A stretch of DNA of 64,000 bases from positions 1 through 64,000 of the forward strand of contig CAYOLG010000017.1 of the NCBI GenBank assembly GCA_964404745.1, written 5' to 3'. Below the pieces are notes generated by a model, which was not told where the DNA came from, did no database searches, and saw nothing but the letters and a program-made list of their open reading frames with translations. This document shows, piece after piece, positions 43,024-51,883 of this stretch. This DNA is from Pelagisphaera sp964404745 (lineage in GTDB: Bacteria; Verrucomicrobiota; Verrucomicrobiia; Opitutales; Opitutaceae). Both the position numbers and the translations under genes were made by a program. How positions within the stretch are numbered: position 1 is the first letter of the stretch; each line of letters begins with the position of its first letter.

Positions 43024-44576
43024 TCAGCGCCTTTCTTTAAGGCGTATAAATGCGTTTGCGTTGCCACGAAGAGTACATCGTTGGCCACTACGGGACTACT
43101 GTAGATGGGAGTGTAGAATTCGATTTCGTTCAGAAGCTTCTTTTCTTTCCCAGCCTCGAGCACAACCAATTGTCCATCTTCATTGGGCAGGTACACCTTT
43201 CCGTCGGCTACCAAAGTCGATCCCCAAATGCGACTTTCCGTCGGATGAACCCAATACACTTCACCGGTATCGGCATTCAAACAGTGAATGTCGCCATCAT
43301 ATTCCGCTACGAAAATCATGCCATTGTAGATACTGGGCGTGGAAACCGTCCTGCCAATGTCTTTATAGGTCCACATCGCCTTGCCCGAGATGTCTCCTTT
43401 CATGGAGGCGTCAATGGCGCTTAGCATGCCTACTCCGTCTCCGTGTTCCGGGTCCTGGCCAATCAGGGCGAAGGCTTTATTGTCGTGCACAACGACGGTG
43501 CTTATAACTTCGCTTGGCCCTGGATAGGTGGCGTACTTGATCGGGCTGCCATCCTTGACGCGATACTCGGGAGGGTTGCAATCGTAGCGCCATACCTCCT
43601 TGAGAATTTCGTATCCGTCAGGCCCTACGACTGGCTTGGGCTCGAACGCGTAGCAAATGCCATCTCCACCTCCCCAAATGACTAGAGGCTCGCCATTGAC
43701 TTTCCCATAAGCCGGCGAACTCCAGCTTGCGTGTAGTACACTTTCGGATACCTGAGATCCTTCCTCTCCCAACAGCAAACCATTTCTCTTGTCGAGAGCG
43801 ACCAAAGCGGGGGAAAAAGGGGCCGGGATATTATTGTGCGACCAATCAACGCCATTGGAAGTCGCCACGTAAAGGATATCGTCGATAATCAAAGGCGAAC
43901 AACTGGACACATTGTGTGGGAACACCCCTAGCTCTTCCCGCATATCGTAGATCCAAATGATGTCGGCATGCTGGCCGTTCAAATCGACGGGTTTGCCGTC
44001 CGCCGACATGTAATTGGCTTCGTCTTGGAAAGGGCCTTCGTTGCCGTCTGCCAGACCATTGATGTCGAGGCAAACCGCTTCGCCACGATTTGTGACCACG
44101 TAAACTTTTCCATCTTCAATAACGGGAGAGGAGCATAGCCCTACGTATTCCCAATCGCTCACCTTCCCCGCCCCAAGCTTAGGGATAAGAAGCTGCCATT
44201 CAAATGTGCCCGTCTTTTGGTCAAAGGCCATTAATACGCCTCGATCACCAAGCTGATTCGCGTCTCGAGGCGATTCGTTGTTGGTCCCTACGAATATTTT
44301 GCCTCCCCCTACTGTCGGATTGCCATAGGCTTGCGAGCCGAGCTTGGCCACCCAATGCACATTCTTGGTCGTGGACAGGTCGATCTCGTCCGTTCCCGGC
44401 TTGAAGTCCCCCGGCTCTACATCGACCGGGAGGTTTTTAGCATGGCCCACCATGTTGCGATCAACCGTGCCGCCCCACATCGGCCAATCTGGCTGAGAGC
44501 CCTTGTGCCCGTCTGCCTGCATGTTTACGCCGATAACAACGGCTAAAATTCCTGTAGCGTATTTATAAATACTCAT
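43020..44576 (-). CDS. Exported PQQ-like beta-propeller protein
   Basis: A 518-residue protein with a weak signal peptide (YATGILAVVIGVNMQADG). It opens with DWPMWGGTVDRNM, the DWPxW(R/G)G motif of exported propellers. Blades carry KIFVGTNNESPRDANQLG, LMAFDQKTGTFEWQL, VYVVTNRGEAVCLD, MIFVAEYDGDIHCLNADTGE (each abbreviated) and end LFVATQTHLYALKKG. A longer insertion near 205-260 may form a cap over the funnel. It overlaps the DUF3311 gene by four bases and starts six bases after the larger propeller gene. No catalytic residues are identifiable; periplasmic oxidation or scaffold roles are both possible. Confidence 0.85.
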   Translation of the reverse strand: MSIYKYATGILAVVIGVNMQADGHKGSQPDWPMWGGTVDRNMVGHAKNLPVDVEPGDFKPGTDEIDLSTTKNVHWVAKLGSQAYGNPTVGGGKIFVGTNNESPRDANQLGDRGVLMAFDQKTGTFEWQLLIPKLGAGKVSDWEYVGLCSSPVIEDGKVYVVTNRGEAVCLDINGLADGNEGPFQDEANYMSADGKPVDLNGQHADIIWIYDMREELGVFPHNVSSCSPLIIDDILYVATSNGVDWSHNNIPAPFSPALVALDKRNGLLLGEEGSQVSESVLHASWSSPAYGKVNGEPLVIWGGGDGICYAFEPKPVVGPDGYEILKEVWRYDCNPPEYRVKDGSPIKYATYPGPSEVISTVVVHDNKAFALIGQDPEHGDGVGMLSAIDASMKGDISGKAMWTYKDIGRTVSTPSIYNGMIFVAEYDGDIHCLNADTGEVYWVHPTESRIWGSTLVADGKVYLPNEDGQLVVLEAGKEKKLLNEIEFYTPIYSSPVVANDVLFVATQTHLYALKKGAE

Positions 44577-44582
44577 GGTTCC

Positions 44583-46877
44583 TTAGTTGTTTGGAGTGAT
44601 TTTTAGATTATCAATGAATACCCTCTTTTGGGCTTGTGGAGACAGGGCGTAAATGGCCGGAGCCCCATTTCGATGAAGCTTGTCCACAGGGACTTCTATG
44701 GTCCAGGCATCCGGTTCCGGCTCGTCGCGAATCCAAGCTTTCGCCTGAACGACTCCTGATCCGTTCCCATTGTCTTTGATTTTCGTTTTGAGGCGATACC
44801 AGGTGTTCGGCCTAACATTGAAGCTTACGGATTCTTTGAGTCTGTCGTGATTGCTAGACACCTCGAGAATTCGCCAATTACCGACCAAGGCAATCAAGTA
44901 GCGCTGATTCACTAGGCCGATGGACGACATGATTCTCCGGTTTCCGTCCGTGAGGACATCGGCACTAAACGTGTAGTCGGAAAGATCGTGATGAGCGACG
45001 AAATTCATGGTTCGCTGCTTGATAACCGAGTCCAGCACATTGGTGACCACTTTTTCACCCTCTCTCTCGATAACGCTCCATTTAACCCGAGCTCCGAGCC
45101 AGGGTGAGGGCGGGAACGCTACCGACTCGCCTAAATGGTTCTTTTGGGTAAGTTCGAAATCACTGAAATCCTCGCTGTAATTAGCTCCCGGAACAATGCG
45201 GCCTCTGACTGATTTGGCGACCCCATTGGCCGTAGCTTTGATCATGCCAGCCGCGTAAGGAGCGTTGCGATCCACCGTCATGGTCGATCCTTTGAAAGAA
45301 GCCGCCAAAGAACCGGCATCCCACTTCACGTTATCCAGTTTTTTGATACGCTGACCCACTGAATTGAGTCCCCAAACGGTAAACTCGGTAGATTGGCCAC
45401 GCATCGTAGCGAATTCGGCAGGAAGTATCTGCAGGTCCGAAATTGTTTTATCCTTAACCCGCGTCTTGGACTGCTCGACGCCAACGAATTCCCCCTTCCC
45501 GCTCCCGAAACAGTGCAAAGCCTCTTTCGTCTGTATGAACACTTTGCCGTCATAAGCCGATGGGGCCGCTAGGCAAACCGCTCCCATGTCCGCTTCATCG
45601 AGAATCTCCCCATGATCGTCGTGCGGCTTTACCACAAACGCCTTGCCATCGTGCATCGGAATATAAAGTTTGCCATCAGCATAGAGGGGCGAGGCATGAA
45701 GCTGATCGGGACCTAGCTTCAGTGACCAAAGAGTTTCTCCCGTTTTGGCATCCACGCAAAGGAGCTCTCCCGTCGCGATCGTGGTGTAGACGCGGCCATC
45801 GTGCAGGACTGGGGAACTGCTGAAGGCAACATGCTCGTCGTTGCGCCAAACCTCATCCTTTTCTCCTAGGATGATCGGCTTGTCGCCGGAGGGATATTCT
45901 TTCGGGATCCGGTAGCAAACCAATCTACCCTTGGAGGTCGTATCGATGTTCTCCTTACCATGCACAGCGATGATCTTGTCGTCCTCATAGTAGAGAACCG
46001 AAGCATTGACGCCTCCTTGGGAAATCATAACGCGCCACACAGGTTCACCCGTTCGGGCGTTCGAGCAGATGACGGCTCCCGAACCCGTTCCGGCAACGAA
46101 CACTCGGTGACCATCAAGATCGCTGAACACAGGCGAAGAATTGGAGCTATCTACCGGACGAACGTCAGGAGATGAATACCAAGCTAGCTCACCCGTAATC
46201 TTGTCGAAACCGTAAAATCGGTCGCCTGGAGGGCCCGTCGTTCCCCAGTTCGCGGTGATCCCCCTGAAAATAACGTATTCTCCATCGACTACCGGGCCAC
46301 CCGTTCTCCCGTTAGGGAAAGTGAGGCGCCAATACTCCTCTAGCATAGAATGTTCCCAGAGCTTGTTACCGTCGCGATCAAAGGCCAGAGCCAGTCCAGA
46401 CGTGGGCATAAAATATACGTTGCCCGTTTCCGGATCGACGCAAGGCGAGCCGATGCCATAGCGGTTATAAACATTGTCGCTGAGAAAGTCTCGCGACCGG
46501 TATTCCCAGAGTTTTTCGCCCGTATCCGCATCGAGGCAGAGAAGCGTCTCTTCAACAAGCTTCCCTTCGTTTTCTTCGTAATAGCCGAAGAGGTAAATCC
46601 GTCCATCCGCTGCTACCGGGGCTCCCCCCCCTTTAACACGGTAGCTCCACAAATGGCTTTCGCCATCTGGCTCAATGGAATCCGGAAGATTCATTTCCAG
46701 CGAAACGCCCGTTTGCAGCGGTCCGCGCCAATTGAGCCATCCATCGACTTCTTTCGCCTCAGCTGACGGGTTGAAGCCCATGAGGACAGCGACCAGAAAA
46801 CCGAAAGCGATTCCTGGCATGGGCCGTGCCCTCCTTACCGAGAAGGCGACGACATCAACGCCAATATTTTGCTGCAT
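44583..46877 (-). CDS. Large exported PQQ-like beta-propeller protein with extra C-terminal domain
   Basis: About 764 residues from the ATG at 46877; the frame stays open to an ATG at 46961, and a third start at 46820 is possible. The signal peptide is MPGIAFGFLVAVLMGFNPSAEA. The first 450 residues are a propeller (WLNWRGPLQTGVS; LCLDADTGEKLWEYR; ICSNARTGEPVWR; LCVDAKTGETLWSL). After a linker comes a C-terminal region with an Ig-like stretch (ATMRGQSTEFTVWGLNSVG) and a jelly-roll-like part (YTFSADVLTDGNRRIMSSIGL...; WYRLKTKIKDNGNGSGVVQAKAW, given partly) resembling concanavalin-type laminin-G folds of secreted carbohydrate proteins. It is the first gene of the operon. Confidence 0.85.
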   Translation of the reverse strand: MQQNIGVDVVAFSVRRARPMPGIAFGFLVAVLMGFNPSAEAKEVDGWLNWRGPLQTGVSLEMNLPDSIEPDGESHLWSYRVKGGGAPVAADGRIYLFGYYEENEGKLVEETLLCLDADTGEKLWEYRSRDFLSDNVYNRYGIGSPCVDPETGNVYFMPTSGLALAFDRDGNKLWEHSMLEEYWRLTFPNGRTGGPVVDGEYVIFRGITANWGTTGPPGDRFYGFDKITGELAWYSSPDVRPVDSSNSSPVFSDLDGHRVFVAGTGSGAVICSNARTGEPVWRVMISQGGVNASVLYYEDDKIIAVHGKENIDTTSKGRLVCYRIPKEYPSGDKPIILGEKDEVWRNDEHVAFSSSPVLHDGRVYTTIATGELLCVDAKTGETLWSLKLGPDQLHASPLYADGKLYIPMHDGKAFVVKPHDDHGEILDEADMGAVCLAAPSAYDGKVFIQTKEALHCFGSGKGEFVGVEQSKTRVKDKTISDLQILPAEFATMRGQSTEFTVWGLNSVGQRIKKLDNVKWDAGSLAASFKGSTMTVDRNAPYAAGMIKATANGVAKSVRGRIVPGANYSEDFSDFELTQKNHLGESVAFPPSPWLGARVKWSVIEREGEKVVTNVLDSVIKQRTMNFVAHHDLSDYTFSADVLTDGNRRIMSSIGLVNQRYLIALVGNWRILEVSSNHDRLKESVSFNVRPNTWYRLKTKIKDNGNGSGVVQAKAWIRDEPEPDAWTIEVPVDKLHRNGAPAIYALSPQAQKRVFIDNLKITPNN

Positions 46878-47315
46878 AGCGTTCAGGTAACAATTTTGCA
46901 TAACGATCGATTTAAAGTCCGGATTTCCCGTCAGTTTGCTAAACTCAGTGAAGGAGCCCAAATGATTGTTCGAGTTTCATCAAGGATGACAGGAAAAGCC
47001 CAAAGCATTTCTCTCTAAAGACAAATAAGAAGTGTCTGACAATCTGGATTATCACAATAAAAGCCCAAGAGTAGACCCCATTTCAGCCTAAACTTGGGGT
47101 ATCCATGTTTCGTTCGCTCGATTTTACCGATCAAGGCCAATCGTTTGGACAATCTTTTGTCGAAACATCCGCCGTACGATTGGCTCGTTGTAGGGCTGAC
47201 TCTGAGAGGCGAGACCCGATTCCAGGTCTGCGTGTCAGCGCCCAAACAAGCGTTTTGGCAAAAATCGCCGGGCGAGCTCGATTCGATAAAAGAGGAATAC
47301 TCAGGGGCAACGAAA
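46878..47315. other. Intergenic region upstream of the propeller/ligase operon
   Basis: About 440 bases between the operon's first gene and the terminator of the DinB-like gene. It should hold the operon promoter, but I cannot pick a convincing -35/-10 pair, riboswitch or operator. The open frames on either strand show no family resemblance. Confidence 0.4.
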
Positions 47316-47345
47316 AGGCCCGTCGAGCGACGGGCCTAAAAAAGA
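47316..47345 (-). terminator. Intrinsic terminator of the DinB-like gene
   Basis: AGGCCCGTCGAGCGACGGGCCT (47316-47337, shown here as 9-base arms around GAGC) is a perfect hairpin with an A-run on one side and TTTTCG on the other, so it works for the minus-strand gene ending at 47365 and could also stop plus-strand transcription. Confidence 0.85.
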
Positions 47346-47364
47346 CGGAAAATTGCATGGGCGT

Positions 47365-47901
47365 CTACTCGCTCCAAGGGGGAACGACGCCTGAGGAGCG
47401 GGCGTAGGCAATCAGTTGGCCCAGATGCTCGTAGGCATGCCCGCCCACAGCAATGGCAGCCCCCATTCGGTTCGAATCCTGGCCAAAAAGTTTTATGGGT
47501 TCAGCCAAAGCAGCATCATCCAAGCTTCCAACGGCGTCCTTGACGAACTGGATTGAGTCTTTGAGCAAGCTCACCGCTTCGGCCTTAGTCTTGATGTTCC
47601 GAAATTCTCTCGGATTGACCCCCGAGGGAAGCTCTTTGCCGAGAAAACGAGAGCCGATGCCGTAATTCGCTTGCGCGACGTGCAATACAGCTTCCCGTAC
47701 GGATCGAATGCCGTCAGCCGGCCGCCATTCCATTCCTTCCTCAGAAAACGCTTCTGCCAAGCTGACGAGCTTATCCGTTTCCGCAGTGTAGGATTTCAAG
47801 TAGGTTTGGACAAAGAGCGGTTTTCCATGATGGGCCGCGAATGTATTGGTAACGAACCCGGCTATGAGCAGGATCGGCAAAAAAGCGCTACGCATTTTCA
47901 T
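47365..47901 (-). CDS. Exported DinB-family protein
   Basis: A 178-residue four-helix-bundle protein. Signal peptide: AFLPILLIAGFVTNTFA. DinB/DfsB features are the first-helix Tyr/Glu region, WRPADGIRSVREAVLHVAQANYGIG near 58-80 with the first metal His (LHVAQ), and the final pair in GGHAYEHLGQLIAYAR near 153 with two further His. The three His can bind a divalent metal; relatives are thiol-dependent transferases or of unknown role. A periplasmic form with signal peptide is frequent in Verrucomicrobiota and Acidobacteriota. It is monocistronic, divergent from the EF-hand gene. Confidence 0.82.
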   Translation of the reverse strand: MKMRSAFLPILLIAGFVTNTFAAHHGKPLFVQTYLKSYTAETDKLVSLAEAFSEEGMEWRPADGIRSVREAVLHVAQANYGIGSRFLGKELPSGVNPREFRNIKTKAEAVSLLKDSIQFVKDAVGSLDDAALAEPIKLFGQDSNRMGAAIAVGGHAYEHLGQLIAYARSSGVVPPWSE

Positions 47902-48109
47902 AATAGGACGAATCGTTGGGTTGGTTGAAGATTACCGCAAGTTAGCGCGGGATATTACGAAAATTTTCAACCAGTCGGCTCTCTTTGTCCATGATAAAGC
48001 CCAGGCCCGTTCGAAATCTGAAACCTCAATCCAAAATCCATCGTTTCTTTGAAACTGGAAGCTCCAGCAAAGACAAAAAACCGATTTGAAAGGGAAGATA
48101 AACACTACT

Positions 48110-48532
48110 ATGAAAAAACTGATTTTCCTAATCGCCTCATTCGCGATTGTCGCGGCCGCAATGGGCCAAAACGAAAGACCTAATCGAGAACGCCCCGACT
48201 TTTTCGCGTTGGCGGACAAAAATGAGGATGGCTCGGTTAGCCTGAAAGAACTTGTGGACGCCCGCATCGCGATGATGCAGCGACGAGCTGGCGGGCAACA
48301 ACGGGAAGGCGGGCCAGATCCTGAACAAATGCGAAAGCGTATTGAAACCTCTATGAAAAAAGCATTCAAAGAGGCAGATAGCGACGAGGATGGGGCGCTG
48401 TCCAAAGAGGAATTCAGCACGATGCCTCAAAGAGGCGGCCCAGGTGGAAGGGGCGGACGAGGCGGACCCGAAGGCGGACGCGGTAGGCCTGGCGGCGAAC
48501 GGGGCGGACCGCGAGGTGGCGGAAACGCCTGA
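48110..48532 (+). CDS. Exported EF-hand protein with Gly/Arg tail
   Basis: A 140-residue exported protein from ATG 48110; an ATG 24 bases earlier is possible. Signal peptide: KLIFLIASFAIVAAAMG. Two EF-hand loops are seen: DKNEDGSVSLKE and DSDEDGALSKEE, both with Asp/Asn/Asp-Gly and the final Glu of calcium-binding loops. After the second, a Gly/Arg/Pro-rich tail (RGGPGGRGGRGGPEGG...) closes the protein. Calcium-dependent binding to a surface or polyanion is possible; no enzyme domain is present. Such EF-hand/low-complexity proteins are common in Planctomycetota and Verrucomicrobiota. Confidence 0.8.
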   Translation: MKKLIFLIASFAIVAAAMGQNERPNRERPDFFALADKNEDGSVSLKELVDARIAMMQRRAGGQQREGGPDPEQMRKRIETSMKKAFKEADSDEDGALSKEEFSTMPQRGGPGGRGGRGGPEGGRGRPGGERGGPRGGGNA

Positions 48533-48555
48533 ATTCGTAAACCGAATCCGCAAAT

Positions 48556-51099
48556 TCAATTAAACGGTGTCGCCTCTTCTACGGGGATGGGCGTTTTTGC
48601 TCCAGAGTCTTGAGACTCTGGAGCGATTTCCGGATTTGACTCATCGATAACTAACGCCTCCGCTTCCATTTCCGCTTCCAAAGCGAAGACGGAATCCAGC
48701 ATTCGCTTGGCTGGCTCGTGGTCCTCATCCCAAGCCAGGGTATAGACAAATTCGCTTTTCGCAGAGGCGTAATCCTTCTCAAAGTAGTGGAAGTATCCGA
48801 GAACAAAGTGCGCCCTATAGTCTCGCGGGTAGTCCGCCACCCACTGAGACAGGGCTTGGAAATGCTCTTCAAACCATTGGGGATCACTGTAGAGCTCCGC
48901 TATGCTGAAATCCACTCCCGACCATTCAGGAACAAGATCTATCCCTTTAATCATGTCGTCATAGGCTGAATGGTAATCCCGAATGGCCACATGGGCCTGA
49001 GCCCGGGCGAAATAGAGAATGCCATTTTCAGGCTCGATTTCGATAGCGTCGTTGAAAGCGATAACTGATTCGTAGAAACGGCCGCGGGCGAACGCCGCGT
49101 AGGCCCGGCTCACGGGATCCGAGCTGGAATAGATGTCTTCTGCCTCCCGCTCATCATAGATGTATTCTTCGTATACCCGCGTCGGAACGTTTCTCCGATG
49201 GTAGTCGCCCAAATCGATGAAAAAAAAGAATCCGTTTGGACTATATCGTGTGTAGTATCTCCTTGGGTACAAATTCCACCTTCCTTCATAGTAAAAATGG
49301 CCACAACCATCACCATGGGAATGAATTCCCGACCCATGCACGTACCAACGCACCCCATCGTAAAGGTGCCCACAGCTTTCGGAATGACGGTGTGTAGCAG
49401 GAAAATCGAGCCAAACACTTCCATGCCGATAGTGTCCACACCCATCAAAGTGGACATGGCGTTGAGGATAGTTATGCCACAATCCGCCGTAAAAATAGTG
49501 CCCGCAACCCGAGCCATGCCTGTGGTAGGGAGAGTGAGACAGCCATACCCCGTCATCGAGGAAATGGCCGCAGCCCGGGCCGTGACCATGCCCGATACTG
49601 AATGATAGCCAAACGCCGTTGCGGAAGTGATGCCCGCAACCGGGACCGTGACGATGGGATCTTGGAAAGTCGTGCCACCGGTTGTTGTAATGATGGTGCC
49701 CGCAAGTCGGCCCATGCTTGTGTCGATGGTGCAGATCGAAATGAGCGATACGGGCCGCTCCTTTTGAGGCCCTAGATCCTCTCGATAGTTCTGTGGCGTA
49801 GTCCATCCGCCTGATCGGCGTGCCCGCCGACTGCGTAAGCTTTGACACAGCGCCAAAGGTCTGTTTGTCACGCATCGCTTCCGCGCGTGAAACGGCTTCC
49901 GCCTTCGTATCTCGATAGGAACTACGCGAGCTACCCCTATCCTGACGGTAGATATTCGACATTCGCGAAAGATCGCGAGTCAAAGCCACGGCTGTTTCTT
50001 GCTCGGTGGGGGACGTCGGTTGCCTCGGTCCAGAAGATTGAATTGCAGTTGAAACCGAGGCGGTCCCCGGGCTTTCGCCTCTTGACGATCTGGCAAACGA
50101 GATTTCGGAACTAAAATTTCTAATCGGAGCGGAAGAGAGCGACCGGGACTGCTCAGCCGGTATTCGCATGCCGGGAACATTGTTCGATTTCGACCTCGAA
50201 TTAGTTGGATTTGTCGACAAGCTGTTTTGCGACTTATCTCTCGATACCCCACTCGGTCCCAACGTGATGCCGGTCGAACGCCCAGGATTCCGCGTCAAAG
50301 TCGTTCGAGAGGGCTGCGAACTCGATCGGCTAGACAGAGATGAGGAAGCATTCCGCCTGGGAGCCGATGAGAGAGCCTCTGGAGACGGCGTCGTTGATCG
50401 TGCACCGGAATAGCCACTTGAGGATCTGGTGGATACGGAAGGCGCTGTCTGGTCCTTTGATCTCGAAGGAATCAAACTTGGCAGTCTAAACGAGCGGGCC
50501 CGATTCTTCGCATCTTCAGTTAACGTTGAGGATCCCCTCGGCTGAACGCTACTCGAACTCCGGCTGGGATCGGAAGGCGTCGTCGAATAGCGCCGAGGAG
50601 CGGACAGGCTAGATCTTGGAGAAGGTCGCGACTGTGTGGGCCTTACTGCCGTCGGACGCTGTCTGGACGAACTCGACGAGGGGGGACGAGAAACCGATGG
50701 TCGGCTGCTAGATGAAACGCGGGGACCCAATTGGAATCTGGAATTCGAGTACGATTTGGCTGGACCGCGATCCCTATTGTATTGAGAACCTGACGACGAG
50801 GACGAAGATCTCGAAGCAGGGCTGGAAACGCGGGAGCGAGCGGGAGAATTCGATAGGCTTGATCGCCTCGGATCCCCGATCGATGTCGATCGCTGCCTGG
50901 TCGGCATCTTGGATACGCTGCTTCCGCTCGAGACCGATCTCGTTGACGAAGTACTGCTGCTGGATGAGGAGCGATTTTGCGAAAAGGATTCCAAAATGCT
51001 TGTTTGAGTCACTAGGCAAAGGGCCAAGGCAAATACGCCTAAGGATCGGTTGCTGAGTTGGGGCCTAATGTTGGATTTTTGGGCTCTCATCACTTTCAC
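48556..51099 (-). CDS. Ser/Arg-rich exported protein with seven His/Cys 22-residue repeats and TPR-like C-terminus
   Basis: An 847-residue protein that I cannot assign to a family. A hydrophobic segment at 20-34 (LGVFALALCLV) acts as signal peptide or anchor. Residues 40-450 are disordered, dominated by Ser with Arg, Pro and Thr. Residues 459-612 contain seven repeats of H-x-H-G-x-G-C-G-H...G-x-W, whose first His fall at 460, 482, 504, 526, 548, 570 and 593: exactly 22 residues apart except the last (23). Each repeat offers three His and one Cys, a likely metal site. The C-terminal 190 residues (AYAAFARGRFYESVIAFNDAI..., ARAQAHVAIRDYHSAYDDMI, VLGYFHYFEKDYASAKSEF) look like TPRs. It probably acts in the periplasm or outside. 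Confidence 0.75.
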   Translation of the reverse strand: MKVMRAQKSNIRPQLSNRSLGVFALALCLVTQTSILESFSQNRSSSSSSTSSTRSVSSGSSVSKMPTRQRSTSIGDPRRSSLSNSPARSRVSSPASRSSSSSSGSQYNRDRGPAKSYSNSRFQLGPRVSSSSRPSVSRPPSSSSSRQRPTAVRPTQSRPSPRSSLSAPRRYSTTPSDPSRSSSSVQPRGSSTLTEDAKNRARSFRLPSLIPSRSKDQTAPSVSTRSSSGYSGARSTTPSPEALSSAPRRNASSSLSSRSSSQPSRTTLTRNPGRSTGITLGPSGVSRDKSQNSLSTNPTNSRSKSNNVPGMRIPAEQSRSLSSAPIRNFSSEISFARSSRGESPGTASVSTAIQSSGPRQPTSPTEQETAVALTRDLSRMSNIYRQDRGSSRSSYRDTKAEAVSRAEAMRDKQTFGAVSKLTQSAGTPIRRMDYATELSRGSRASKGAARIAHFDLHHRHKHGPTCGHHHYNNRWHDFPRSHRHGPGCGHHFRNGVWLSFSIGHGHGPGCGHFLDDGVWLSHSPYHRHGSGCGHYFYGGLWHNYPQRHVHFDGCGHYRHGSVWLDFPATHRHSESCGHLYDGVRWYVHGSGIHSHGDGCGHFYYEGRWNLYPRRYYTRYSPNGFFFFIDLGDYHRRNVPTRVYEEYIYDEREAEDIYSSSDPVSRAYAAFARGRFYESVIAFNDAIEIEPENGILYFARAQAHVAIRDYHSAYDDMIKGIDLVPEWSGVDFSIAELYSDPQWFEEHFQALSQWVADYPRDYRAHFVLGYFHYFEKDYASAKSEFVYTLAWDEDHEPAKRMLDSVFALEAEMEAEALVIDESNPEIAPESQDSGAKTPIPVEEATPFN
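49264..49725 (-). repeat. Seven tandem 66-base coding repeats (HxHGxGCGH)
   Basis: The DNA encoding residues 459-612 of the preceding protein is a run of seven units of 66 bases (last 69). At protein level CGH is invariant in all seven and HxH in six of seven or better; spacers differ, so the units are old duplications under selection for the His/Cys positions. Confidence 0.8.
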
Positions 51100-51499
51100 T
51101 CTCCGATATCTTCACTAGGTTGGCAGCCTAATTGGGGTGAACGGGGAGCTAATCAGTTCTCCCTATCCTGGTTTAGTTAAGCGCTTACCGGTTCTTTGGA
51201 CGATGAAAAACGGTGTTTATTCACTATCTCATGGCCACTGGGAAAGGGATTATTAGACAGGCTTCTCAGATTTTAAGTAGTTCACTCTAAGGTTGTCCAA
51301 AAAACCGGCATGGCGATAAGCCTCCCTAATGGAAACCCCAGTTGGCCGGGCACACTCTGGATCAAGGGTATTAAATTTCGGTATCGCCCCAATGAATTCA
51401 CCTGCTGGCAAATCAAATCTATCCTTGCCAGAGCGACTATTCCTTCCTATTTTTTTAACTTACGAATTCACCTAACAGCCCAATTATAATAGCCGTTTT
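51100..51499. other. Divergent intergenic region of 400 bases
   Basis: It separates the His/Cys repeat gene from the small Cys protein gene. A good -10 box TATAAT lies at 51485-51490, only nine bases before the ATG at 51500, so that mRNA may be almost leaderless. The remainder is AT-rich with no frame or family I recognise; a GCCACTG at 51234 is not enough for a cobalamin riboswitch. Confidence 0.45.
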
Positions 51500-51817
51500 A
51501 TGAAAAAGTTATTGATACTAATTGCGAGCCTCGCGCTCTCGCTGCCCTTGATGGCCGGCGAAAAGAAAGCCGTTACCCTTGAGGGCACAGGCCTCTGTGC
51601 CAAGTGCTCCCTGAGCGAAACCGACTCCTGCACCAACGCCCTGCAAGTAAAGGGCGAGGACGGGAAGATTTTGACCTATCTCTTCACTGAGAACATGGCC
51701 CACGGGAAGTACTTTTGCAAAGGGAAGACCGAGAACTTGCTGGTCACCGGAGTGGTCAAAAAAGAGGACGGCAAACTCATGATCGTCCCCTCTGCCGTTA
51801 AGGAAAAAGAGGGCTGA
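51500..51817 (+). CDS. Small exported Cys-bearing protein (DUF6370-like)
   Basis: A 105-residue exported protein. Signal peptide: KLLILIASLALSLPLMAG. The mature part has LEGTGLCAKCSLSETDSC, i.e. a CxxC and a further Cys, then HGKYFCKGKTENLLVTGVV, in a short OB-like beta fold. It resembles the DUF6370 family seen in Verrucomicrobiota, of unknown role. The CxxC plus two additional Cys could bind a metal or form disulfides in the periplasm. It is transcribed alone from a TATAAT-type promoter and ends in a bidirectional terminator. I am moderately sure of the family, not of a function. Confidence 0.65.
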   Translation: MKKLLILIASLALSLPLMAGEKKAVTLEGTGLCAKCSLSETDSCTNALQVKGEDGKILTYLFTENMAHGKYFCKGKTENLLVTGVVKKEDGKLMIVPSAVKEKEG

Positions 51818-51845
51818 GCGAAAACCACTTAAATAAATTCAAAAC

Positions 51846-51883
51846 AATCCTGCTCCAATAACCCAGAGCGGGATTTTCATTTT
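51846..51883. terminator. Bidirectional terminator between convergent genes
   Basis: Stem AATCCTGCTC/GAGCGGGATT (51846-51855 and 51866-51875, one T-G pair) with TTCATTTT after it on the plus strand and GTTTTGAATTT after it on the minus strand. It serves the small Cys protein gene and the sulfotransferase gene. Confidence 0.75.

Noticed and set aside
49264..49725. A CRISPR array, because of regularly spaced repeats
   Set aside because: The 66-base units encode a continuous in-frame protein repeat and have no separate invariant DNA repeats with unique spacers; no cas genes are near.
49110..50413. Long open frames opposite or shifted to the Ser/Arg-rich gene
   Set aside because: They come from the biased codon composition of the low-complexity and repeat regions and have no family resemblance.
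51234..51240. GCCACTG followed by GGGAAAGG, reminiscent of a cobalamin riboswitch
   Set aside because: The other conserved boxes (AGCCAGGAGACC-type and the upstream stem) are absent and the downstream gene has no link to cobalamin.
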